Shown here piece after piece: positions 1-10,500 of a stretch of 64,000 nt of DNA. Made by a program: the position numbers and the translations under genes. Position 1 is the stretch's first letter, and the number at the start of each line of letters is the position of its first letter. Below the pieces are notes generated by a model, which saw nothing but the letters and a program-made list of their open reading frames with translations, made no database searches and had not been told where the DNA came from. The DNA is from Aphrocallistes beatrix (lineage: Eukaryota > Porifera > Hexactinellida > Sceptrulophora > Aphrocallistidae): contig OY725495.1 in the NCBI GenBank assembly GCA_963281255.1, positions 3,720,001 through 3,784,000 of the forward strand, given 5' to 3'.

Positions 1-1072
1 CCGGTCATGTCAAGTTTGAGAGTGGGTTTAGCCTGAGGTGTGAACACATTGGGAAATCCAGTCATCCTTGTACAGAGAGATCTGCAGTTGAGGGAGAGAA
101 TGTATAATCTAACTAATAAATAATTCAGATTTATTAATGAACTCCAATGATGTGGAGAATAAGCCGGTTGGGAGAAAATAATGGGAGATGATGATAGAAT
201 ATACGTATATGTGAGTAATGGCCTACCAGCCAAATATCTGTGGAAATATATCTCAAAATATACACTGGGAAGTATATATAAGACTCAGTTTATTAAGGCA
301 CTGTTAATAGAAAACCTTTTTCAGCTCCAAAATGACAGCCGTGAGAATCAGGCGGGCATATCTCACTATTTAATGAGATCATTAATTAAAGCTAGTAAAT
401 CGAGTTTTAAAATAAACTAAAACGGCTGAGCTATAGTCGAAAAACTGAAATTTCTAAAAAAAAAAGGCGAAAATGAGGTCATAATTCCATGATGAGTCGA
501 TATTTTCGTCTGAGGTCAGAACTTAGTGGAGCCATAGCCAGGTAATTACTTCAGTAATTACTCCAGTAATTACTGCAGTGATTATTGCTGTAATTACTCA
601 TCAATTGACACCTACATGCCTATTTTCATATATATACCACTTGCCAATTCTTCAATCAATTCGAACAAATATCAAAAATAAAATCCTAGCGTTTTAATAT
701 ATAAGATACATACCAACCATCCAGCTTTTCTCACTTTTATATTGAACAAATTTCACGTTTCTTGTTTTTTTCATGAAATCCCTACTTTTCTATTATGTCC
801 CACCAAAAAGCAAAATTCAACGCCGTTTCCCACTTTTATCAGAGGACTCAAGTTGGAATGTATGTTTATATTCACATAGCATTAATAAATCCCTAATGTA
901 GTAATTACTATACGTATATTTAACTACTTACATACACATACACTACAGTACAACAATAACTATGTACACATTTCTAAAACAATTTCTACAAATTTAAGTT
1001 CAGTAAAAAGTAAAAAGATCCCATAACATTAACTTGAACCTATCGTTCACTTTGGTCTTTGTAAGTCTAAAT
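1..1072. other. Left flank, no supported gene
   Basis: AT-rich. 541-600 is a short degenerate 12-bp array (GTAATTACTCCA, GTAATTACTGCA, GTGATTATTGCT). 709-862 is a decayed family D MITE (CATACCAACCATCC...CTCAAGTTGGAATGTATG). A 79-codon open frame at 181-420 has no recognisable features. Confidence 0.5.
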
Positions 1073-2407
1073 TTAGTGTTCAATAATGTAGAAAGCGTAT
1101 TTTCCTTCAGTGAAAGCGCACACAATCATCTTTTCATCCAGCGCACACAGAACGCCAGGCTTAGGGTTATGCGCTTCAATTGTCGACTTGGAGTTGTTAT
1201 AGAGTGAAAACGCTTTCAGGTTTTTCTCTCCGGCGCCACTGATAATCACTTTTTCATTTGGAGTGAAGCAGAAGTAGATCGGCTTTGAGATTTCGCTGCG
1301 ATTTATGAAAGAACGAATTCGCTCTCCGCTTTTCAATATTCCATGCACGCAATGTGGGAGGCTGAGATCAAGCACATAGATTAGGTCAGGAATGCAAATG
1401 TCCTTCGGACTGTGCAGATAATCTTGTCCGAATACACTTTGCGTGTCTAGGTTCAAATTCAGTACGCTGATTCGATTGTTCACGCTATCTATGACATAAA
1501 TATCTTTATCTTCATCAATGGCTAGTTTCTGTATAGAGCCGAACTCTTTAACTCCAGATCCCTTCTTGAATTTCCTTCGATCTGTATAAGTGAATTCTCT
1601 GAAATCTTCAGTAGAATATTTCAAAATCGCATTCAATTTATCGTCAGTCACATAGCAATGGAGATTACTCACACAAACACCGACTGGGCCTTGAAGGTTC
1701 TTTTTGCCAAATTTTGAGATAAAGAATCCGTGTCGAGAATAAACATAAACTTTCGGTCGATCGTATGACGTAATGAAAATCATTTCACTCGGCTTATCAT
1801 AGCAGACGGATCTAGGATTGTTGATCTTACCTTTTCCTTCCCCTCTCTCTCCGAAGCACAAACACTGTGTCTCTTTCACTATTTTCCTAGGTGGCTCTAT
1901 CTCCAATGATTTAACCGAAGTTTGGTCGGATTCAAAGGTTGCTTTTCTTTCACGTGGTGGAGGAATGGGGGGTGGGTTGGCAGTTGGAGAGGTTGGGGGT
2001 TCATTGTGTTCCTTTTCAAAAGCATCTATTTCTGAATAATATAGTTTGGGATCATTCAAAAGGATTATTTCGCCTAATTTATTAACTTTTTTCATAATCG
2101 GACTGATGTCACACTCAAAATAGTATTGTGGAAGAGGTAATTGCTTTTCGAGCTCAAACATTCTTCGTTCTACGGGTGGTAGTAAAGACTCTGTAACGCT
2201 TGGCTCTAATGATTCAAACCCTTTCTTAGCACGATTAAGTTCATCGATCTTTTCAACGATGTTAGCAAACAGACTATTTTGTTCTTGTTGAATATTGGCC
2301 AATTCTGCAAGTAATGAAACTAAACTATGTTTGGAAAAATCTCTCAAAAGCCTTTTTTTAATTAAATGGTGAGTAACAATTTGGGATTTAAGAAACTTTC
2401 TTTTCAT
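1073..2407 (-). CDS. Coiled-coil / proline-rich / NHL-repeat protein, copy 1
   Basis: Single-exon protein of 444 residues, counted from the ATG at 2405-2407; the open frame continues six codons upstream but only from a TTG. Residues 1-130 or so are charged and helical (coiled-coil-like, many E/K/L). A proline-rich linker near residue 150 has PPPIPPPR, an SH3-ligand-like string. The C-terminal half repeats the NHL beta-propeller pattern (FGERGEGKGKINNPRSVCYD, then FGKKNLQGPVGVCV, then FGSIQKLAIDEDKDIYVID). NHL propellers in TRIM-NHL proteins bind RNA or protein; no RING or B-box is visible here, so ligase activity is not supported. The tandem neighbour at 2869-4212 is a paralogue of the same plan. 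A MITE (2505-2696) lies between them. Function unknown. Confidence 0.85.
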   Translation of the reverse strand: MKRKFLKSQIVTHHLIKKRLLRDFSKHSLVSLLAELANIQQEQNSLFANIVEKIDELNRAKKGFESLEPSVTESLLPPVERRMFELEKQLPLPQYYFECDISPIMKKVNKLGEIILLNDPKLYYSEIDAFEKEHNEPPTSPTANPPPIPPPRERKATFESDQTSVKSLEIEPPRKIVKETQCLCFGERGEGKGKINNPRSVCYDKPSEMIFITSYDRPKVYVYSRHGFFISKFGKKNLQGPVGVCVSNLHCYVTDDKLNAILKYSTEDFREFTYTDRRKFKKGSGVKEFGSIQKLAIDEDKDIYVIDSVNNRISVLNLNLDTQSVFGQDYLHSPKDICIPDLIYVLDLSLPHCVHGILKSGERIRSFINRSEISKPIYFCFTPNEKVIISGAGEKNLKAFSLYNNSKSTIEAHNPKPGVLCALDEKMIVCAFTEGKYAFYIIEH

Positions 2408-2504
2408 TACGTCTAGATCTAGCAATACTACACTGTACTAGTACTACATCCCCATCAAATGATGGGTAAATTACGGCGTCTTTCGGACGGAAATGAGGTT
2501 GAAA

Positions 2505-2696
2505 TACAGTCGACTCCGCTTAATAGGGTCACATCGGTCAGAGGACATTTTGCCCCGATTAAGCGGAGAACCCTATTAACCGAAAATATTTTGTATTAGC
2601 TTCTATGTGTAAGAGCTATTCCGGTCCGACCAAAAGTGGCCCGATTAAGCGGTTGACCCAATTAAACAGTGGCCCTATTAAGCGGAGTCGACTGTA
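2505..2696. mobile_element. MITE family A (mariner/pogo-like)
   Basis: About 190 bp bounded by inverted termini: TACAGTCGACTCCGCTTAAT at the left and its near-complement, ending CGGAGTCGACTGTA, at the right. TA at both edges fits Tc1/mariner/pogo target choice. Further copies lie at 14588-14779, 24960-25173, 44457-44647 and (partial) 53447-53602. No coding capacity. Confidence 0.85.
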
Positions 2697-2868
2697 TGTT
2701 GTTTTATATCAAAAACCCCGCCAAGCACCCTTTGGAGGCTTTTTTTCACAAAAATTCCCATTGGCTCAATAACTCAGCATAACTCAAAATTATTCATAAT
2801 ATCAAAAATATAATTCTCAAATCTAGCACCTATCTACGCTACACATAACGGAAGTACAACCTCAATTA

Positions 2869-4212
2869 CTATTTGTGGATAATACAGTTCACGAGTTTTC
2901 CTTCAGCATAAGCACACACAATCCCACTGTCATCCAGCACACATATTCCCCGGGGATTCAAGGCATCCGTTAGTTCGATCGAAGTTAGGCTTACACCTTG
3001 CTGCGAGAACACTTTCAGATGTTGCTCATATATTCCGTTTATGATCACATTTTCATTGGGAGTGATGCAGAAGAAGCGAGGTGTTTCAATGTCATCTTGA
3101 TTCACGATAGTCAGAATCTCCTCTCCTTCCCTTGTTACACCGTGCACGCAGTTAGGGTAATTCATGTCCAGTACATACACCAACTGCGATATGCAAATGT
3201 CATTAGGATAATGCAGGTATTTCTGTCCGAACATTCTCTTTGTTTCCAATCTTGTGTTCAGTACACATACGCGATGATTCTCATTATCGACTGCGTAAAT
3301 TTCGTTGGATTTGTCAACGGCAATACCTCGAAATAATCCGAACTGATTCTCACCAGATCCTTTCGCGAATTCTCTCTTCTCTTCCAATTTGTAGTCTTTA
3401 GTCGTGAACTTGAAAATCGTATTCAGCTTTTCATCTGTGACGTAACAATTCGAGATATGCACGCATATACCGACTGGACCCTGAAGGTGCTTACTACCGA
3501 ATTCCGTTTTGAACTTGCCTTGGGAGGTAAACACACAAATTTTCGGTTGGTCATAAGAGGTAATAAAAATAAAATTACTGAATTTATCGTGACATATTGC
3601 TTTAGGGTTGCTGATTCTACCGTTTCCGTACCCCCTCTCTCCAAAATAAGAGTATTGGCACATCGGTTTTTTAATTTGAAAATCTGCTTCGATTGGAGGT
3701 ACCGTAATGTTAAAACTGCTTTGTTCGTCTCCAGAATTATGTGCAGGTAGCGATTTGCATCTCTTTGGTTGCCTTTTTTGTTCGACGCTTCTAGGAGGTA
3801 GGGGAGGGGGTTTACTCCCTGGCAGCGGAGGGAGCTCATAGGGTGGACAGGAATCTTCTCCAACTGATGTGTACGTCTCTAATTCTGGCCAAACTTCTTC
3901 GCCGACAAATTCCCCCAGCTGCTGAACTTTATGGGAGAGAGCCGTGATGTCACATTCAAACTTGTAACTAGGCAATGGAATGGTCTTTTCAAGTTCTGCA
4001 ATTTTAGAAATTTCAGGTTCCCCGATGCTCTCTAACGTGCTAGCGATCTTGAAGGCATGCTCCGTTCTGAGATCGCTCAGCTCCTCTAGTAACTGAGCTC
4101 TTCGCTGCACCACGCACTCAATTAATTTCTCAAAGGTAGAAAATATAATCTCCTCCAATTCACGAAAGATCCTCTCATCATCTTGTAAAGGCGCATCGTA
4201 ATTTGCTGCCAT
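2869..4212 (-). CDS. Coiled-coil / proline-rich / NHL-repeat protein, copy 2
   Basis: Single exon, 447 residues, ATG at 4210-4212. Same plan as the neighbour at 1073-2407: helical N-terminus (about 1-125, E/L-rich), proline-rich linker near 130-145 (PPPLPPR), then NHL repeats from about residue 185 (FGERGYGNGRISNPKAICHD, FGSKHLQGPVGICV, FGLFRGIAVDKSNEIYAVD). The two proteins align end to end with many substitutions, so the duplication is not recent. The conserved block before the first NHL repeat and the PxxP linker are kept in both, suggesting a shared ligand. No RING finger is seen. Likely cytosolic; role not known. Confidence 0.87.
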   Translation of the reverse strand: MAANYDAPLQDDERIFRELEEIIFSTFEKLIECVVQRRAQLLEELSDLRTEHAFKIASTLESIGEPEISKIAELEKTIPLPSYKFECDITALSHKVQQLGEFVGEEVWPELETYTSVGEDSCPPYELPPLPGSKPPPLPPRSVEQKRQPKRCKSLPAHNSGDEQSSFNITVPPIEADFQIKKPMCQYSYFGERGYGNGRISNPKAICHDKFSNFIFITSYDQPKICVFTSQGKFKTEFGSKHLQGPVGICVHISNCYVTDEKLNTIFKFTTKDYKLEEKREFAKGSGENQFGLFRGIAVDKSNEIYAVDNENHRVCVLNTRLETKRMFGQKYLHYPNDICISQLVYVLDMNYPNCVHGVTREGEEILTIVNQDDIETPRFFCITPNENVIINGIYEQHLKVFSQQGVSLTSIELTDALNPRGICVLDDSGIVCAYAEGKLVNCIIHK

Positions 4213-4525
4213 TGCTATGTAATAGGATTAATGAGTTGAATGGAACTATATACATCTACATACTAGCAAGATATAATATTCTGAAACAACCCCCGTGAAT
4301 TGGATTTAGTTTATTATGGCCTCGTGGTATGTTAGCAAGAAAGTTGATATAGCAATGATTTGAAGTGAATGGATTTGGGTTTTAGAGTACAAATATTTAT
4401 CTTATTTTATGTACAAATATTTATCTTATTTTCGAAAATGATAAATACAAACAAAGTACATGAAAAAGTTTCTAAGTATAAATATTGAGTAGATAGAGTC
4501 CCTAACAGATTTCAAGACACGAGGG

Positions 4526-7500
4526 TCATGTGGTATTATCCTTGGCTGAGACATCTTGATTAGAGAGTTTGGAAATGGTGTGCATAGAGTACCTCCGCTC
4601 TCCCGTAATCTCCCCGACTACCTCGAGGAATTTGGGGAGTTCCAGCTTTCCTTTCTGTGTCGTATACGTCTCTAATATTAACATCCCTCTACCTCTGTGG
4701 ACAAGCTGCTGGTAATGCAATGTATATTATACAGCAACAACTCAGTAATAAAATTAGAAAAAAGAAATGGCTTATACTCGATTAAAGTAGGATAAATGTC
4801 GGTAAAAATTTACATTTATTTACACAGAAGTAGATGAAAAGTTAAAAAGTTCTAAGTATTCATATGAATATTTTCTATGTATAAAAATTTAACTATGTAT
4901 ATTTAGAGAAATATCCTTTATTAGTCGATTAAATCACATCTCTACCTTGACAAAATTTTAAATATAGTGTGTGAAAATACTATATAGTAGTATAATATGC
5001 TGAACCTCATTAATATTCAGTTTACTAGGCAGCTTTTAAATGTTAATTAAATTTAAATGATTCTTCCTCAAAATTTAGGAATTTAACAGCAAAGTCTACA
5101 ATTTTTGGTTACAGAATTTGATGCTAAAATAACATTAAATAAATCCCATCAATGACTATGGATTTTTCTAACTCATTCCCGGTTAAGTCATTTTGTGCGG
5201 GGAAACCTTCGAGAAATGCGGGGTCCTGCTATAAATAGAATGGACCCCAGGTCATTGTCTAAATCACAAACTCACGCAGGGGTACAAGGTTCTCGGTACA
5301 CGTCTAGTTGGAAGTACTGGTTCGCCCAGATAAAGCACCGCCTCAGTTTGTGGATTGGAGCGTGGTCCACTGATCGCTGTCTCGCCAATATCTCGTACTC
5401 CTTGGCCGTTATCTGCCTCCTCGTGTCCGCGATTTCTCCCTTCACTAACCTCCTCACTGTGCAGGTGTACGTGTATTTACCTGTGGTTGTAATCTGGTAA
5501 TTAAATTAAATTCAACCCTTCGACGCAACATATCGAGCGTAGACAGTTGATCCTCCAAGGAAACTTAACAAAAAATTGCATACTTTCCAACGGTCCCGTT
5601 TTTTTGGACATATGTTGAAAGTAATGTCCCGCGAAAAGTCCCAAAAAGTGGAATTGTCCCGCTTTTCAGTCTATGACTAATACAAATCTACTATGTCCAG
5701 CTAAAATACTACTTATGTCCCGCTTTTTTCCTTGAAGAGGTTGGCATATATAACTGACAAGACATTAGCAACACAACAATAATTTCTGAAATACGTATAT
5801 ACAGGAGATATTGGATATAGTGATAGTGCGGGGGACAAGGAATTTTTAATCAAATTATCACTATACCCAATACATTTAGTATGGAATGTCATCGAATGGG
5901 GCACCTCAAACCAAACAAAATTATCACTCATCCAATATATCCAATATCTACTGTAGCTGCTCCTCCAATCCGTTGGTTGCCCTTTGTACATAGTACACAA
6001 ACTCTACTACAATAGAACTCGGATAAGACGTACCCCTTCGGGAAGGAATTATTAGTACGTACTAGCCGAGTTTATACTACATAGAAATCTATATTATAGA
6101 TTGATTTTGGTTCAGAGAAATGAGTACGTACTAAACCGAAGAACGTACTAACCGAGTGCTACTGTACGTGATTACCTTTCTGTCCACGTTTCCTGATTCT
6201 GATCTGTGAATTGGGGTCTGGAGATTCGATGTAGTCATGCCTGACGTCAAAATCCTGAATAGCTGGAAACTCCTACCGATGAGAAACTGATTAAATTGGA
6301 ATTAGAAGTGACAGCTCTGGGATAAGACTGCTACCTCGTCAGGCTGCATAGACTTGATCAAGAATTTTCGCTTCTTACTCTCCAAATTTAATCTGTCTCC
6401 AACATCGATTCCAATGTGAGTACAGAGAGCCTAGATTCACACGATTAAGTATATATATCATCAATAAACTGTTTATGACTGAGATACGTACCTCTTTTAC
6501 TCGACGAATTTTCCCATCAAAGTCTGTTGAGTTGTCTATCACCTCTACATAAGGATGACCCAACCACGCCTACATGATAGATTCATGAGCTGAAAAAACA
6601 AAATATCTAAATATGTGAATAGTAGTACAAATGTATTTAGTTAGCTTAGCAACGTGCAGTGGAGTGTAATATTTAGATCAGGGGTCGGTAACCTATGGAC
6701 GCGGAGTTGATAATATATGTGGGTCGACAGACCGACTTTTATGCATATTCAGGGGTCGGTTACCCTAGGCAGGCGTGCCACTGGCACACAAGGTCATAAA
6801 TATGTTGGCATTATAGGTAAACTGGCACACTTCATTCAAAGGTTGCCGGCCTCTGATTGGATAATAGCAGTAGAATTGACTTTGTAGGCAATACGTCTTA
6901 CTTTGCTGATGCGGTCATCTTGTTGAATTGCTTCTTCTGCTGTCTCTATTCTCACTGGATTGTTGTCTTTATCTTTCTCGTAGAAGTGGAGAGCTCCTTT
7001 AGCTGCTGTTTCCTGAATCATACGGTGTATGCACATTTCCATCGAAACCGGTTTTTTCTTACTATTTCTTTACAGTTTCAAACAGTAAGAAAAAACCGAT
7101 GGAAATTAATATAGATTTGGAATTTACATAATTAAGATTCTGAAATAGTAAGAAAAAAAAGGATAAACCGGAATGAGAAAAACCGGTTTCGACTGTATTT
7201 AAGAATTGTAAGAATTATATATATTTAAAGTTAAACCTCGGTGTAGTGGTCAAAATTGAAAAAATATCCCACTTTCTGACAAAAATGAGTTGAAATTTGA
7301 GGTTTTTTACCTAAAACTTGGCTCAATAGCTTTGAATTGGAATTTTCCAGATGACTTACCAGGTGAATGATGAGGTTGTATCGAGCATCTCGTATGGTGA
7401 ATGTGTCCGTGTCAATTTCCTTCAGCAGCCGATTCCACGTCTCAGCATCACAGTCTTAACAATACAGAACCAGATAACGTTGTAAGATGTGGTAGCCAAG

Positions 7501-10500
7501 GTAAATGCGGAAATGTTTCGACTTTTCGAAAAAGGAAATAGTTCGATGTTTTACCATTAGGATTAATGGTGGCTTTTATGTGAACTATTTCCTGTTTTTT
7601 GTGAACTATTACCATTACAGTAGATCAGTGGTTTTCAACCTTTTTAGGCTGTGGACCCCCTATAGAAATTTTCATATATTCTGTGGACCCCCTCCTATTA
7701 ACCGTAATACAAAATTTCGAATCCTATGGACCCCCTGATATATTTTGTGGACCACTAAGGGTCCATGGACCCCAGGTTGGGAACCACTGCAGTAGCTCCT
7801 TGCTTGAACTGTCCAGTACAGAAGTTAATATTAACTGTCCCAATTAGGGAAATCGTCCGGATTAGTTGAACGTGATTGCTTGTAAAAATTGTTCAGTTTT
7901 CCAGGTTATCTAATTAGTATTTACTGCAATAGATACGTCCACAGTACATACGGTGTACTCACGTGCTGAACCATCCATGGATCCTCTGTCACAGATAATG
8001 ATGCAGTTCTGTTCACTGAACTGAGCTAACTCTTCCATTGTTTTCTCCAGCTGCATCACCAGCTTCAAGATGTTCAGTTGGAAGCAGTAGAGCTCATCAG
8101 GTGTGAAGTTTCGTGGTTTAGGTCCACATCTATTATACGCTGGAAATAATGTACTCTTGCTCGTTGTATTATTATGTTGAGATTAGCGAGGAATTTCAAA
8201 ATATTTCAGAGGATTTTGTTTGTTCGGTTTAGTGTGTAGATTTAGAATTATTTTCAAAATTATTATACAATTATATTATTGTAGGATACTTACGATAGTA
8301 AGATGGTAGCTGATTCAGGGACTTGGTACACCTAGTAACATAAGAACATATACCGTATATTCTGGAATAGTAGCCGGGGAAATTATCAATTCTTAGCACC
8401 ATTCGCCAACAGATGGAAAATCAATATTTCAGAATTCAGATAGAAGAAACTTGTCGAGTAATGTAATTACACAAGCTATTGAATAAATGGTAGGAAGTTG
8501 CAATCAAAACTTTACCCAATAGATAACAAAAGAACAGTACCCTTTGAGGAGGCGATTATTCGTGCATATAAGGTATATCATTACTCAAATCAAGCCTCAC
8601 AGTAAAATGTAAAATTTGGACCAAGGATGCAATCGAAGCCGATTGAAGGAGTTATAACTGAAGTTATAACTGGAGTTATAACTGAAGTTATAACTGAAGT
8701 TATAACTGAAGTTATAACTGAAGTTATAACTGGAGTTATAACTGGAGTTATAACTGAAGTTATAACTGGAGTTATAACTGAAGTTATAACTGAAGTTATA
8801 ACTGGAGTTATAACTGAAGTTATAACTGAAGTTATAACTGAAGTTATAACTGAAGTTATAACTGGAGTTATAACTGGAGTTATAACTGAAGTTATAACTG
8901 GAGTTATAACTGAAGTTATAACTGGAGTTATAACTGAAGTTATAACTGGAGTTATAACTGGAGTTATAGCTGGAGTTATAACTGGAGTTATAACTGGAGT
9001 TATAACTGGAGTTATAACTGAAGTTATAACTGGAGTTATAACTGGAGTTATAACTGAAGTTATAACTGGAGTTATAACTGGAGTTATAACTGGAGTTATA
9101 ACTGAAGTTATAACTGGAGTTATAACTGAAGTTATAACTGGAGTTATAACTGAAGTTATAACTGGAGTTATAACTGGAGTTATAACTGGAGTTATAACTG
9201 AAGTTATAACTGGAGTTATAACTGGAGTTATAACTGGAGTTATAACTGAAGTTATAACTGGAGTTATAACTGAAGTTATAACTGGAGTTATAACTGAAGT
9301 TATAACTGGAGTTATAACTGGAGTTATAGCTGGAGTTATAACTGAAGTTATAACTGGAGTTATAACTGGAGTTATAACTGGAGTTATAACTGAAGTTATA
9401 ACTGGAGTTATAACTGGAGTTATAACTGGAGTTATAACTGAAGTTATAACTGGAGTTATAACTGGAGTTATAACTGGAGTTATAACTGAAGTTATAACTG
9501 GAGTTATAACTGAAGTTATAACTGGAGTTATAACTGAAGTTATAACTGGAGTTATAACTGAAGTTATAACTGGAGTTATAACTGAAGTTATAACTGGAGT
9601 TATAACTGGAGTTATAGCTGGAGTTATAACTGGAGTTATAACTGGAGTTATAACTGAAGTTATAACTGGAGTTATAACTGAAGTTATAACTGAAGTTATA
9701 ACTGAAGTTATAACTGGAGTTATAACTGGAGTTATAACTGGAGTTATAACTGGAGTTATAACTGGAGTTATAACTGAAGTTATAACTGGAGTTATAACTG
9801 GAGTTATAACGAGTTATAACTGGAATTGAAGTTATAACTGGAGTTATAACTGAAGTTATAACTGGAGTTATAACTGAAGTTATAACTGGAGTTATAACTG
9901 GAGTTATAACGAGTTATAACTGGAGTTGAAGTTATAACTGGAGTTGAAGTTATAACTGGAGTTATAACTGAAGTTATAGCTGGAGTTATAACTGGAGTTA
10001 TAACTGGAGTTATAACTGGAGTTATAACTGAAGTTATAACTGGAGTTATAACTGGAGTTATAACTGGAGTTATAACTGAAGTTATAACTGGAGTTATAAC
10101 TGGAGTTATAACTGGAGTTATAACTGAAGTTATAACTGGAGTTATAACTGAAGTTATAACTGGAGTTATAACTGAAGTTATAACTGGAGTTATAACTGGA
10201 GTTATAACTGGAGTTATAACTGAAGTTATAACTGGAGTTATAACTGGAGTTATAACTGGAGTTATAACTGAAGTTATAACTGGAGTTATAACTGAAGTTA
10301 TAACTGGAGTTATAACTGAAGTTATAACTGGAGTTATAACTGGAGTTATAGCTGGAGTTATAACTGAAGTTATAACTGGAGTTATAACTGGAGTTATAAC
10401 TGGAGTTATAACTGAAGTTATAACTGGAGTTATAACTGGAGTTATAACTGGAGTTATAACTGAAGTTATAACTGGAGTTATAACTGGAGTTATAACTGGA

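Noticed and set aside
181..420. 79-codon open frame with an ATG
   Set aside because: No family motif, no repeat of the pattern elsewhere, AT-rich composition; could be chance.
5481..5493. 13-nt candidate microexon of TTD14 (ITTT before VRR)
   Set aside because: Attractive by sequence but leaves the phases inconsistent; the 30-nt exon at 5952-5981 joins both neighbours in frame.
5476..5981. Retroelement coding remnants or a viral integration
   Set aside because: No reverse transcriptase, integrase, capsid or other viral-like frame was seen here or elsewhere in the window; repeats are non-coding DNA-transposon derivatives.
8627..9829. 400-codon open frame of VITG/VITE repeats
   Set aside because: The 12-bp satellite has no stop in this frame by construction; it lies inside an intron of a well-supported gene on the other strand, and indels break the frame elsewhere in the same array.
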